28,215 bases of DNA from Phoronis ovalis (Eukaryota; Phoronida; Phoronidae), in the NCBI GenBank assembly GCA_028565635.1, contig JAOXYB010024068.1, forward strand, positions 4,362-32,576, read 5' to 3'. Positions 12,201 to 24,200 of this stretch are shown here, piece after piece. Made by a program: the position numbers and the translations under genes. Numbering within the stretch: the first letter of the stretch is position 1; each line of letters opens with the position of its first letter. The notes under the pieces are model-generated. The model did no database searches, was not told where the DNA came from, and worked only from the letters and a program-made list of their open reading frames with translations.

Positions 12201-15200
12201 TGATATCATATCCAGAACTACTGATTAAATTAAAGTGTTTAGTGACATGGAATATTAATCCAAAACAAATATTGGTGCTGATAAATACCACTTGCATATG
12301 TCTGTTCACATATTAATATGATAACACATTTAACAGTCTACAGCATATATCAAGTTTATCATTTACGTGATTTGTACCAAATGTCAACCTGTTGCAGGAG
12401 ACCAAGTTAATTTCAGACATAAGACAAAACATGACGGATATGGCAGAAGCAGCAGACACTAACAGGCTATCAAACTGTGGCATTTGTACGGAGTCGTATG
12501 ATAGCAGTGATCATCAAGCTAAAATATTGCCATGTTTTCATAGCATGTGTATAAATTGTTTAAAGAAATTAGCTGGGAACAGTCACCGATTTAATTGTCC
12601 TGAGTGCAGAAGTCTAGTACATGTTCCAGTAGGAGGACTTGGCAACTTTCCAGCTAAGATGTATGTTGAAGACTATATTACACTACATCCTAAACGCTAG
12701 CTATGTGAAGATCATCAACAATCATTTGTTTTACTTTGTAAATCTTGCAACAATTATCTTTTTATGGTACATTAGTTATGTTCGTAATCATATAAGATGT
12801 GTGATGATTTCATAGGTGAAACTTGAAAAATGTAAATATTTTACTATGTACCTATACATACTGATGAACATGTAACTGTAAAAATGAGTTCTGCTATTTT
12901 TTATAAAAATTTCATAGTATTGTGTATAATGTAGTCTGAATAAATCCACCCATTAGTGTTCTGTACCTTCTCATCTAATGTCTGGGCTTGACTGCTCTAT
13001 TTTTGTTTATTATCTCAAAAAGCAGAAGAGTATAAATCCTTTACAGGTACACATATAAAGCCCAGACAATCTGAGGCCTTGATGTTTAAAGTGAATCTTT
13101 AGCAGCATTAGGATAGATAACAACAAACCAATCAAGTGGATTTCCAATTCAAGTTCATCAAAATTCATGAACACAAAGTACAATGATTGTTTTTGAGATA
13201 TTATCAGTTTTTATATGATAAATATTAGCCTAAATTTTGAGTAAAACATAGATCTAATTCGTTAGTTAAGGACTATAAAAAAACCCAGTTATTTGACTAT
13301 AATTCTCTTTACAAATTTTCATAACCAAAATGAAGAGATAGACATGTGATACTATACATTTTTGCAAAGGTTATACTTTAATGTTAATGAATTTAAAGAC
13401 AAAAAGTTGTAAATAATTACCATGATCTGAGAAACGTCCATTTTGGGAAAAAAATAGTGTTTTTTTAATTTTAACTTTCAAAAAAATCAAGTCAAAAACT
13501 AGTAAGCGGATTAAGGGGAATTCGTTCATTTTTTTATTCCCTTTTTTTCATTATTTTATTAGTTCTTTTAGTTCGTTCGATAGGTGACACTGTCAGTCTT
13601 GTGTCGCCATTTCACTAGATGGCACACACAGTTTGTTAAATTACATCCACTTCACTTTGTGCTAGAATCAACTTAAATCGTTAATAATTAATTTATTATC
13701 TCTTTTTACAAGTGCTCTATTCTCTGTCATTTTAGTTTATGAATTGAGGAGTTGACATTGATTGTGAAATTAAGTAAAATATACGAGAATTCACAACTTT
13801 TAATATTTTGGTATGTTATTAGTTATTTGGAAATATATCTTAGCAATGAAGTTTTAGTGGTCACTCGATCACACTTAGACTAACAATAGTCGGATCCGTT
13901 ATTATACATAACTGACATAAATACCACATAATTAAAAAATATTGACCAAAAAAGTTTCCTTTAAATTTAAAGAATAAAAAAATTGGCTTCTCTAGCTTAG
14001 TTAATGTTGCTTTGAATTTAAAAGACAAGAAATGGCTCTAGACTATTAATATTTGTTTATTGTTTGCGTATTATATTTTTATTAAATAAGCACTTAAAAC
14101 TAAGACAGAACTCAGTTTATTGCAGATACTGTGTATTAGTGATAACTGCAATCAATTTTTAAAACGTAATTAATGTTTCTAACGACTGATGTCAGTCTAG
14201 ATCACTCCCAATCTGGCTGGAGGTAATTAATGTTTGTAACGACTGATGTCAGTCTAGATCACTCCCAATCCGGCTGGAGGTAATTAATGTTTCTAACGAC
14301 TGATGTCAGTCTAGATCACTCCCAATCCGGCTGGAGGACGAAAGGTTAGGTGACACCACTGAGATCACCTACTTTTACATTTATTTCTATATTAATAGAC
14401 AATTTACTATTTCAAAATCAATAAAGAATTAAAAAATCAAATTGTTCATTTCTTTGTTATTTCATTCATTCGTTTGCTTTGTATAGGTCATTTATGCAGA
14501 GTTCAGATTTGTGTGTGCAGGGGTTTTTAGTCTAATTTTTTTTGAAAATTGAAATTTGAATAGCACAATTTTTTCTCAAAATGGATGTTTTAAATTATTT
14601 TCAACCTTATGCCATTAGAATCATTAACATTAAAGTATAATCCTTTGTAAACATATATACTTTTACTTCATTTTGATTATGAAAGTTACTAAAGTTATTA
14701 GTGTTTTTTTTATATCTTGATTCCTTAATTACCCAAGATTACCCTCAAAGTATAAAGTGTGAATAAGTTGCGGGAACGAGACTAAAGTACCCCAATACAA
14801 AATATGACATTATGTGTGTGCTAAATTATTTTTCTTAAACTAAATAGTTTCATTACAAATTTTAGCAAGGCTTGAGATTGTGCTGTATGTTACTATAACC
14901 ATGTTATCTATCTTTCTTGATATTTTATCTTATCCACAACTGCGCACTTAATATACTTTTGCGTAATTATAAACAACATTGTAGTTGTGCCAATACAAAA
15001 ACTCTTGACTGATGTAATTTATTATTCTATGCTGAAAACCATAATATTTCATATAATTATCCATTGTATCATATGACAGTCATGTGGGCATCTTTTGTAT
15101 AGATTGCATTATTTATAAATGACAAGAATAAATATACATAGCAGTCTAGGTCAAATGTATCTAGGTCAATTCATCAAGTCGTTATTATTTCTAAAAAAAA

Positions 15201-18200
15201 TAGCAACCTAACAAAAGCAGGTGATGTGGTAGATTTGTATGTACTTTATCACTATTTCAGGTATAAAATAAGTATATGAATATGGCTGAGGCAGGAGAAA
15301 CAAGTAGGTTATCAAACTGTAGCATTTGTATGGAACTTTATGACAACATTGACCATAAAGCAAAGATATTGCCATGTTATCACAGTATGTGTAAAAGCTG
15401 TTTAACAACACTAGCAGGGAAAAATCTCAAATTTAATTGTCCTGAATGCAGGAAAGTGATACAGATTCATAAAGAAGGACTGGACAGCTTTCCATCTAAT
15501 ATATATGTTGAAGATTACATCAAATCACATCACAAATATAAGCTATGTGAAGATCATCAACAAGTGTTTGTTCTATACTGTATAACTTGCAACAAATGTG
15601 TGTGCCTGCCGTGTATAACACAGACACACAACAGACATGAGTTTCAAGACCTGGGAGTTTGTGCTTCTCTAGTTAAAGTGGAAATAACAAAAAATCATGA
15701 AAGTGTAGATAACATAAGAAAGACTAGTGTGCAGCAGTTAGAGGAAACAAGTGAAATTATACAAATGATAAATTGTAAAACATCGTTTGTCACTGCTTTA
15801 ACAAATGGGGTGTTTAATCAAATTGAAAAGGAAATACACACAAAACATCAAGGCAAACACAATAAAAAAATAACGGAGTTATTACATAGGGCCAAAGCAA
15901 AGAAAGAATACCTACATGAGCTACACACTAGCTCCTCAAAAATGTGCGATACACTCAAACAAATACTACTAAAAGATGAAGTGGGTATGATACTCGATTC
16001 AACAGACACACAACACAAAGGAAAAGTTCAAACAATATTCAAAAAATGTACAGAAATATCAGAAAAATCCATCCATGAAACTGATGAAGCAGATTACGAA
16101 TTATGTTTAGAAAATGTGATATCTCACATTCAACAAAAACTTTTAGATCTATCTCAGGTTCCATATATAAAAAATGGAACAACAAAATCTATTATACAGG
16201 GGTTAGAATCCAGTTTTACATTCGAATTATCTGATAGTGCACCAATTGAAGTTGAAATAAATCATGAAGAAATAGGACCAGTCCCAATATCTGTCAATAA
16301 GTTGTCAGATAAGAAATACGTGGTCACATTTTTACCTAGCAGAATGGGTATTTACTTTTGTAAAATCAGCAGTAATTCCAAACTTGTAGTTGGCGGCGAA
16401 TTTCCAATTTCGCCTCAAGTGAATAAACCTGTCTTGGTCATTGGAAAAGGGGAAAATGGATTAGGGCAGCTTAAGCAGCCGATCTCTCTTGTCTTGGATA
16501 ACGACAAAAACATTTATGTATCAGATACATCTAACTGTCACACCCAAATGTTTGACAAGTATGGCAAACATATGTGTCATTTACTGTACGAAAGTAACAT
16601 CTTTGAAAAAATAAAACCGCGTATTATTGCATTTAATAAAAAACAACAGATTGTCAGTAGTATGACAAAAGAATTGCTTGGTGTTGAAAACCCAACAAAT
16701 GAAATTGTATTTCATGATATGACTGATGGCAAAAGATCACAGGTACGCCTTAAACTTGTGAGATCAGTTGCTGGGATTGCAATTAATAGCAAAGGTGAAC
16801 TAGTTCTTAGTGATGATAAAAGTCATGCCGTATGCCTGTGTAATCCTAATCTAACTGATAATCCAGTTATTAAGATGATTCAAAAGCATGGATCAGAACC
16901 AGGTCAGTTTAAAACACCATGGGCAGTAAAAGTGGGTCCAAATGATGACATACTTGTTATGGATACTGGAAACAATAGAATCCAAGTATTTGATGCTAGT
17001 CTTCTTCAAACCATTCGAGTGATTCCATTTCAAGTAAAACAGCCTCGTTACTTCAGTATAAGCCCAAGCCACCAAATATTTGTTTCTGACTATAGTAATA
17101 AAAGCATTCTAATATATACATATGAAGGAGCACTTGTCACAAGATTTGAAGATATTGGCACAACACCATTAGATATTGCTGTCATTGATGAACACTTCTT
17201 TGTGTGCATAGATCAGGATGAGCAGTGTATTAAAAAGTTTAGATATAAATAATTTTATGTAAGATTTTACTTATTTACAAGCAACTAGAGTGGTAATCTG
17301 AAACTGTGACTAAAGAACGTGGATTCTGTAAAGCAGGTTGCTTATATTGTTTTAGTTAACGATAATAAAATGATGTTGAGATGATAATAAAATTATGAAG
17401 AAAAGTCAAATAATTATAATAAGCTGACTAGATGTTTCCACGAGTTGTGAATAAGGTGATGCCTTAATTTTTTCCTAATTAGGAGCAGGATAAAATATGT
17501 CAATATGTATGTAAATTATTTTATAATGAGTTGCTACAACACGTTTTTCTGTGATTATCTATTGATGATAATTATATGAATACTACAATAATATTGAATT
17601 GTGCTCAGGTTTTGAATATGTCGAAATGAAAATTTCTGTAACAATAATTGTTGTTTATTTTCATCAGTAGTCTGAATTTCATTTATAAGCACATGACCTT
17701 AATAAATTATAGGTTAGCAGCTGCAGCTCAGTCCCAGACCACACTTTTCTAAGTCGCGGCCTGGGAAGGTTGATTTTTCACTGTATGGTAAGTTTCTGTC
17801 TGTATGGAAAGTTAAATTTATTTCAAAGCTTTGTTTCTTACAAAAGGAGCTCTTTAGAGCTAAAATATTCAAAAATTTCTATTCTATTGATTTAGGATTT
17901 GAATATATTAATTACTATTATTAACCATAAATTAAATGTGGCTAAAGTCGCACTCATACCAGAAATGTGTAAAAGATGTGTAGTTGGTTAAAGTAAGAAA
18001 ATCTACGTTTTGGCATGATTAGTGCAAGTATCGATCAGTATCGGGCTCCGGAACATTCCTAACACACTCATTCAGAAATCGATGTGCCAGCTACTTGTGT
18101 ACACATATTTTGTGATGTCAACTTTGGAAAGTGTGAAAAACGTCATGAACCGTGGCGCAGCCTTTTACAAAACATAGGCGGTTAAAATAAACTCAAATAT

Positions 18201-21200
18201 CATGGTAATTCACCTTAAAATGGTTAGTGTCGCTTTAGCCGATATCAAAATATATTTCGTTAATATTCTGATTAAAAATAAAGAGTTTTGTTGCAAAAAG
18301 TTTGTCGTTTTATATACTTCCTCACATAACCGCCTTACAGACTCAAAAACTGTATTACTACGACATTGGCTTCATCTGTTTTTGCTCGACTTCGGAATAA
18401 GTTTGGTCAGAAGTTCATGCTCAGCGGCCGAAAGTTTGAATGGGAAAACTGGCGGAAAAGCGCATTTTTTTATTAAGCATAATTATTGATTCCTGACTAA
18501 TTTTATTTTGAAATTCGTTATTACTGGTATGAGTGCAGCTTTAATGAAGCATCAAACATAGACAGGCTATCTCATTGTGTTGAAGCTGCTGGAGCCTGCC
18601 CATTAGATATAGCTGTAATTGATGAACATTTTGTTGTGTGTAGAGTGTGACAAGCACTGTATCAATAAATTTAGATATAGACAATTGTTATTCCTTTTTC
18701 CTTATTCGAGATCGAAATAGTTCCTTTTTCCTTATTTGGATCGAAATTGTTGCTTTTTCCTTTCAAAATTGAATAAGTTTTTTTGTTGAACATTATAAAA
18801 GCTGTAAAATATTACAGCTTATCTGATAATGTCAAAAAAACTACAGAGAAAAAACACCACACATGCACATACACTTACATAATAATCCCCGATGTCAAAA
18901 TCCCTAAAGTGATGTTAGAATTGTTTACAGTTATGGATGTATCACAGCAGTCAATGGCTAAATGGATAGAATCGATAGTGATTCATCAACACAGACTCAT
19001 GCAATTTAGTTTATAATTTTTGAGGTTTGATATTTTTTTAAAATTATGCTTAAAATTTTCCACCATTCAAAAGTATGGATCACTTTTTAGGGTAAACCGT
19101 TTTATATTTTGGCTTAGCATCGGGAATATTAAATGGTAGAAAATACAGGTTTAAAGAGTCAATTCTATGACCCATAACTTATGAAATTATCCCCCTTTTT
19201 TCTTCTTTTTAAGCCAAAATTAAAAGTACTGAATAAAATTTATTATTTAAAAGTATATATATTTTCGAAAGTAAATAAGCTATGCTTTCCACACATTTAA
19301 CGGGTCCTCCTTTTCTATTTTAACTGATGATCATATCGGTAAAAAAAAAAGAAATTCAGTTCAATATTCTTATGAAATACCTCATTACATAATTTACAGG
19401 CATCAGCTAGTATGAATTAAATGTTAATTTAGAAAGCCTGATACCAAATATTCAATAAAGACTTTTGCATCTATCCCAAACTGCATATAACATGTATTTT
19501 ACAAGGTTTAGAATCCTGTGATGACCTGTAGGCATAGTCAAGCTGTTGATAAGTAATCCAATCAAAACGTGCAGTTACTTTTTTTACGGTACTATGTAAA
19601 CAAACATTTTAATACCACAGTTACATCTATCTGATAACATAAATATATTTTTTTGTAAGCTAAGGCAAGAGATAAGTTGCTGAACCTTCTCTAATTTGTT
19701 TTCGTGCTGTCCAATGACCAACACAGGTTTATTTGTTTGAGAGGAATATATAGTCTTTAGTTCCAACTACATACTACCTAGCTTATCACTTACTGGTACT
19801 ATACTTTTGTGAAATTATTACCAAATTATAATTGTGATAAAACATACAAACATTGTGACAAATCTTGAATATATATTAATTATTGCACTTTTTACTATTT
19901 TGTGCTGAAAACTAAACATTTCGAGTATTGACTCTTTGTATCACATGACAACCACATGTATTGATTTAGTATTGATTGTAAGGTATTTACAAAAGGCTAG
20001 ATTAAATATATCAATGGCAGTCTATGTCATTTATTGGAGCTTTCAATTTCTAGGAAATAGCTACCTAGAGCAGGTGATGAGTTAGCTAGTTCATGTATTT
20101 CGACATCATTTAAACAGGCAGAAGACAAGTGGCCAGCATCTGAATATGGCTGAGGCAGTAGATACAAGTAGGTTATCAAACTGTGGCATTTGTATGGAAC
20201 CATATAACAACAGTGATCATCAAGCTAAAATATTGCCATGTTATCACAGCATGTGCATCAACTGTTTAAAAACACTAGCTGGAGAAAATCCCCAATTTAA
20301 TTGCCCTGAATGCAGGAAAGTTATACATGTTAAGAAAGGACTGGAAAGCTTTCCTTCGAACATATATGTTGAAGATTATATCAAAACACACCCCAAATAT
20401 AAACTATGTGAAGATCATCATAAAACATTTGTTCTATTTTGTAAACATTGCAACCAATGTGTATGCCCCATGTGTATAACACAGACACACAATACACATG
20501 AATTTGATGACCTGGAGATTTGTGCTTCTTTGGCTAAAGTGAAGATAACACAAAATCATAAAATGGTAGATGACATAAGGAAAAATAGTGGGCAGCAACT
20601 AGAGGAAATGAGCGAAATCATACGAATGTTAAAATGTAAACTGTCAGTCACCACTTCTATCACAAATGCAGTGTTTGACCAAATTCAAAAGGAAATAGTA
20701 CAAATAAAACAATATGAAATACAAAATGGAAAAACACAGGAATTATTAGACCAAGCAAACAAGAAGGAAAAGTACTTACAAGAGCTACATACTAGCTCTT
20801 CAAATATGTGTGATACACTCCAACAAATACTTTTGGAAGATGAAGTTGGTATTATAGTTAAATCAGCTGATACAAGACACAAAGAAAACGTTAAACAAAT
20901 ATTACAAGAATGCTCAAAAACATCTGATTCAGAAAAATCTGGTGAAGGAGGTCATGAATTATATTTAGAAAATGTGATATCAAGCATGCAACACAAACTG
21001 TTAGAACTATCTCAAATTCCATATATAAAAAATGTGATTACAACATCTATTATACAAGGGTTAGAATCCAGTTTTACATTTGAATTATCAGCCAATGAAC
21101 CACTTGAAGCAGAAATAAATCACAAAGAGATAGGTGAAGTTAAAACATCTATCATGAAGTTATCAGATAAAAAATATATTGTCACATTTTTACCTAGTAG

Positions 21201-24200
21201 AAAGGGCAATTACCTTTGTAAAATAAGCAGTAATACTAGAATTGTAGTTGGAGGTGAGTTTACAATTACACCCCAAGTTAATAAGCCTGTCTTAGTCATC
21301 GGAAAAGAGGGAAATGGATTAGGACAGCTTCAGCAGCCAACCTCTCTTGCCTTAGATAAGGACAAACATATTTATGTTTCAGATACAGGTAACTATCGCA
21401 TACAAATCCTTGATAAGTATGGCAAATATTTAAATCATTTCACGCATAAATGCAACAAATATGGCAGAAAAAGGAGACCACGTGGTGTCACCTTAAATAA
21501 AAATAAAGAAATTGTCAGTAGTATGAAAAACCAAGTTTCTGATCAGCAAAATCAAGTGGTATCAACAAATGAAATTGTTATTCATGATATGATTGGTTAC
21601 AAATCACAGTTAAGCATTAATAATATACGTTCAGTTGCTGGGGTTGCAATTAACAGCAAAGGTGAACTAGTGCTTAGTAGTGATGAAGATAATGCAGTAT
21701 GCCTTTGCAATCCCAATCTAACTGATAATCCAATTATTAAATTGATTCAAAACCAAGGTTCAGAACCAGGTCAGTTTAAGGAGCCATGGGCAGTAAAAGT
21801 GGGGCCAAATGATGATATATTAGTCATGGACAGCGGAAACAAAAGAATCCAAGTATTTGACGCCACACTTCTTCACTTAATTAGAGTGATTCCACTTGAT
21901 GTAAAACTGGCTATCTTCTTTACTTTATGCCCAAGCAATCAAATACTTGTTTCTGATTGTGGTAATAAATGTATTTTAGTATATACCTATGAAGGAGCAC
22001 TTATAACAAGATTTGAAGATATTACAACTTATCCATTAGATATTGCTATCATTGATGAACACTTTTTTATGTGCGTAGATCGTAATGAGCACTGTATTAA
22101 AAAGTTTAGATATAAATAATTTTATGTAAGATTACTCATTTACAAGAGCTGCTATATCAGGTAATCTGAAACTGCAACTACAGAAATGTGTATTCTGTAA
22201 AGTAGGTTACTTGTACTGTTTTAGTTAAGCGATGTAGAGGTAATCATAAATTTATGAATTGTCAAATTATTAATCTGAATAGATATTGCTACATGTTGTG
22301 ATATATATGTGTATGTGTAGATATTAGATGTATACAGGCTGGTATAGATGTATACAGGTATAGATGTATATAAGTATAGATGTATACAGGTATAGATGTA
22401 TATAAGTATAGATGTATACAAGTATAGATGTATACAAGTATAGATGTATATAAGTATAGATGTATATAAGTATAGATGTATACAGGTATAGATGTATACA
22501 TGTATACATATACATGATGATAACAACATTTAGTTAATGTATGTGCATGTGTGTGTGCATGCATGTATGTGTATGTATTTGTCTATGTGTCTATTATATG
22601 ATTTTGCAGATTTTAAGCATTAAAATTATAAAATGTTAATTGAATTCTACAATTACATACCTGTTGTTGCTCTAATGCTCCCATACGTTCTAAAAGCCGT
22701 GCATTTTCTTGTTCGATTGTCAACTTTGACTGTTTCATAGCTTGAATTTCTATATTACCTTCATGCAATTCAGTTTGTAATCTTGTTCTTTCTTCTGTCA
22801 TGCTATCAACAGCCTGGTTTACCTTAAGTTAAAGTGTGTAAATTGACCTATTATATGTAGTAAATATTTCATCTAAATAATATCTAAAAATACTTTATCA
22901 AGGAGGCTAAATCAAGTTGTTCATAATATTGTTGATCAGAGCATGACTGACAATACTGATACTTTAAAGCTATTACAAATACATAGTGTGGCTCAAAGTA
23001 TCTTTCAAAGTTACATACCTCATCAAGTAATGCTTCTTTGTCACTCAAAGCTTTAGTTTTCTCTTCTTGCATGATGGTTAGTTGTTGTCGTAAGGTATTT
23101 ACTTCATGGCCTAAGTCTGAGCTAGTTTCTTTTGACTCTCGATCCTTGTCTGCCACAGTTCGTTTTGCGCCTAAAAGCTCTTTTTGAAGCTGAGAGCTAT
23201 AATTAAAAAATAATATTTTCACAGGTAATTATTTACAAAAGAAAATTATAGTTAAAATATATTCATCTGTTCAGACAAAGTGTTTTAGAGCAGTCCACTA
23301 ATCTACATGCTTATGTGTCTATAAGTGCATTATTGTGCTAATCTATAATTTTGTGTAACATGCAGTCTGAATAAATCCATCTGTTAGTGTTCCGTACCTT
23401 TTCAACTAACATCTGGGCTTATTATCTTGAAAAGCAGAATGATAATCCTTTATTTCTGCATAGTGTCACGAAAGTTTTGACAGAAATCAAATTGCAGCTT
23501 ACAATAATAGGTTTAACAGTGAACTAGGGTGTCGATCCCACACATTTTGTCCTGCCAGAGTTTATCTATAGTCCGATAAACAAAAAGCAAGCTCCCCAGC
23601 ATACCTATTGAGAATGAGCCATAATGATAGAATAGACATGGTAGGTGATGATGGATCACACAGAGAGAATGCTGGGTTGGCAAAAGATTAATGATGTAAT
23701 TATTTTGCTCTTATTAAATTGAAGGAACATAACAAAAATTGACTATGGTTAAGCTCAGACATTAGTTGAGAAGGTACGGAACACTAACGGATGGATTTAT
23801 TCAGAATTGTGTAACATGTATCAGCTGTAAAAAACACTACAATTGCAATATTTCTAATCCTTTTTTAAACAAAGAATTCAATCAATTATACACCTTATTA
23901 GTCTAAAAAATGCAGGCTTATTTACTTCCTTTTGTAAATTTTATAGGCCACAATGAATTACTGAATTATACTACTGCTTAATATTATCTAGACTTTTTAC
24001 ATCAACACAGAATAAAAACATTACGAATGACACACATATTATCATTCACATATTGACACACATATTATCCTTCACATATAATCTTACATAGTATGAATGA
24101 CACACATATTATCCTTCACATATAATCTTACATAGTATGAATGACACACATATTATCATTCACATATAATCTTACTTTTTCTGCTCTAGATTGTCTTTGT

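Larger units (their letters stand above)
13220..14760. mobile_element. Foldback-like element with long imperfect inverted arms and central 57-bp tandem repeats
   Basis: 13362-13390 (TTGCAAAGGTTATACTTTAA and on) is the reverse complement of 14621-14650 with one gap and one mismatch. 13434-13510 similarly matches 14525-14586 (TCCATTTTGGGAAAA versus TCCATTTTGAGAAAA). Weaker similarity extends outward to about 13220/14760 and inward to TAGGTGACAC at 13581 and 14347. The arms are about 350-400 bp. The core holds three 57-bp tandem copies. No transposase ORF is seen. The outer edges are approximate. Confidence 0.65.

Noticed and set aside
14166-14336. CRISPR-like array
   Set aside because: The 57-bp copies are directly adjacent with no spacers, and the genome is eukaryotic.
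18202-18489. 95-codon plus-strand open frame
   Set aside because: It lies wholly inside the TA-flanked MITE and shows no transposase or other motif.
5969-22119. Intronless TRIM genes as retrocopies
   Set aside because: Shared splice acceptors and shared upstream and downstream flanks favour DNA-level duplication; no poly-A tails are seen.
22221-22564. Several long minus-strand open frames with CIHLYLYTSI-like repeats
   Set aside because: They are all readings of the 16-bp minisatellite, in more than one frame, with no other coding sign.
23520-23545. tRNA-like B box (GGTGTCGATCCC) suggesting a SINE
   Set aside because: No matching A box or cloverleaf could be found, and the site lies inside the inverted-repeat element.
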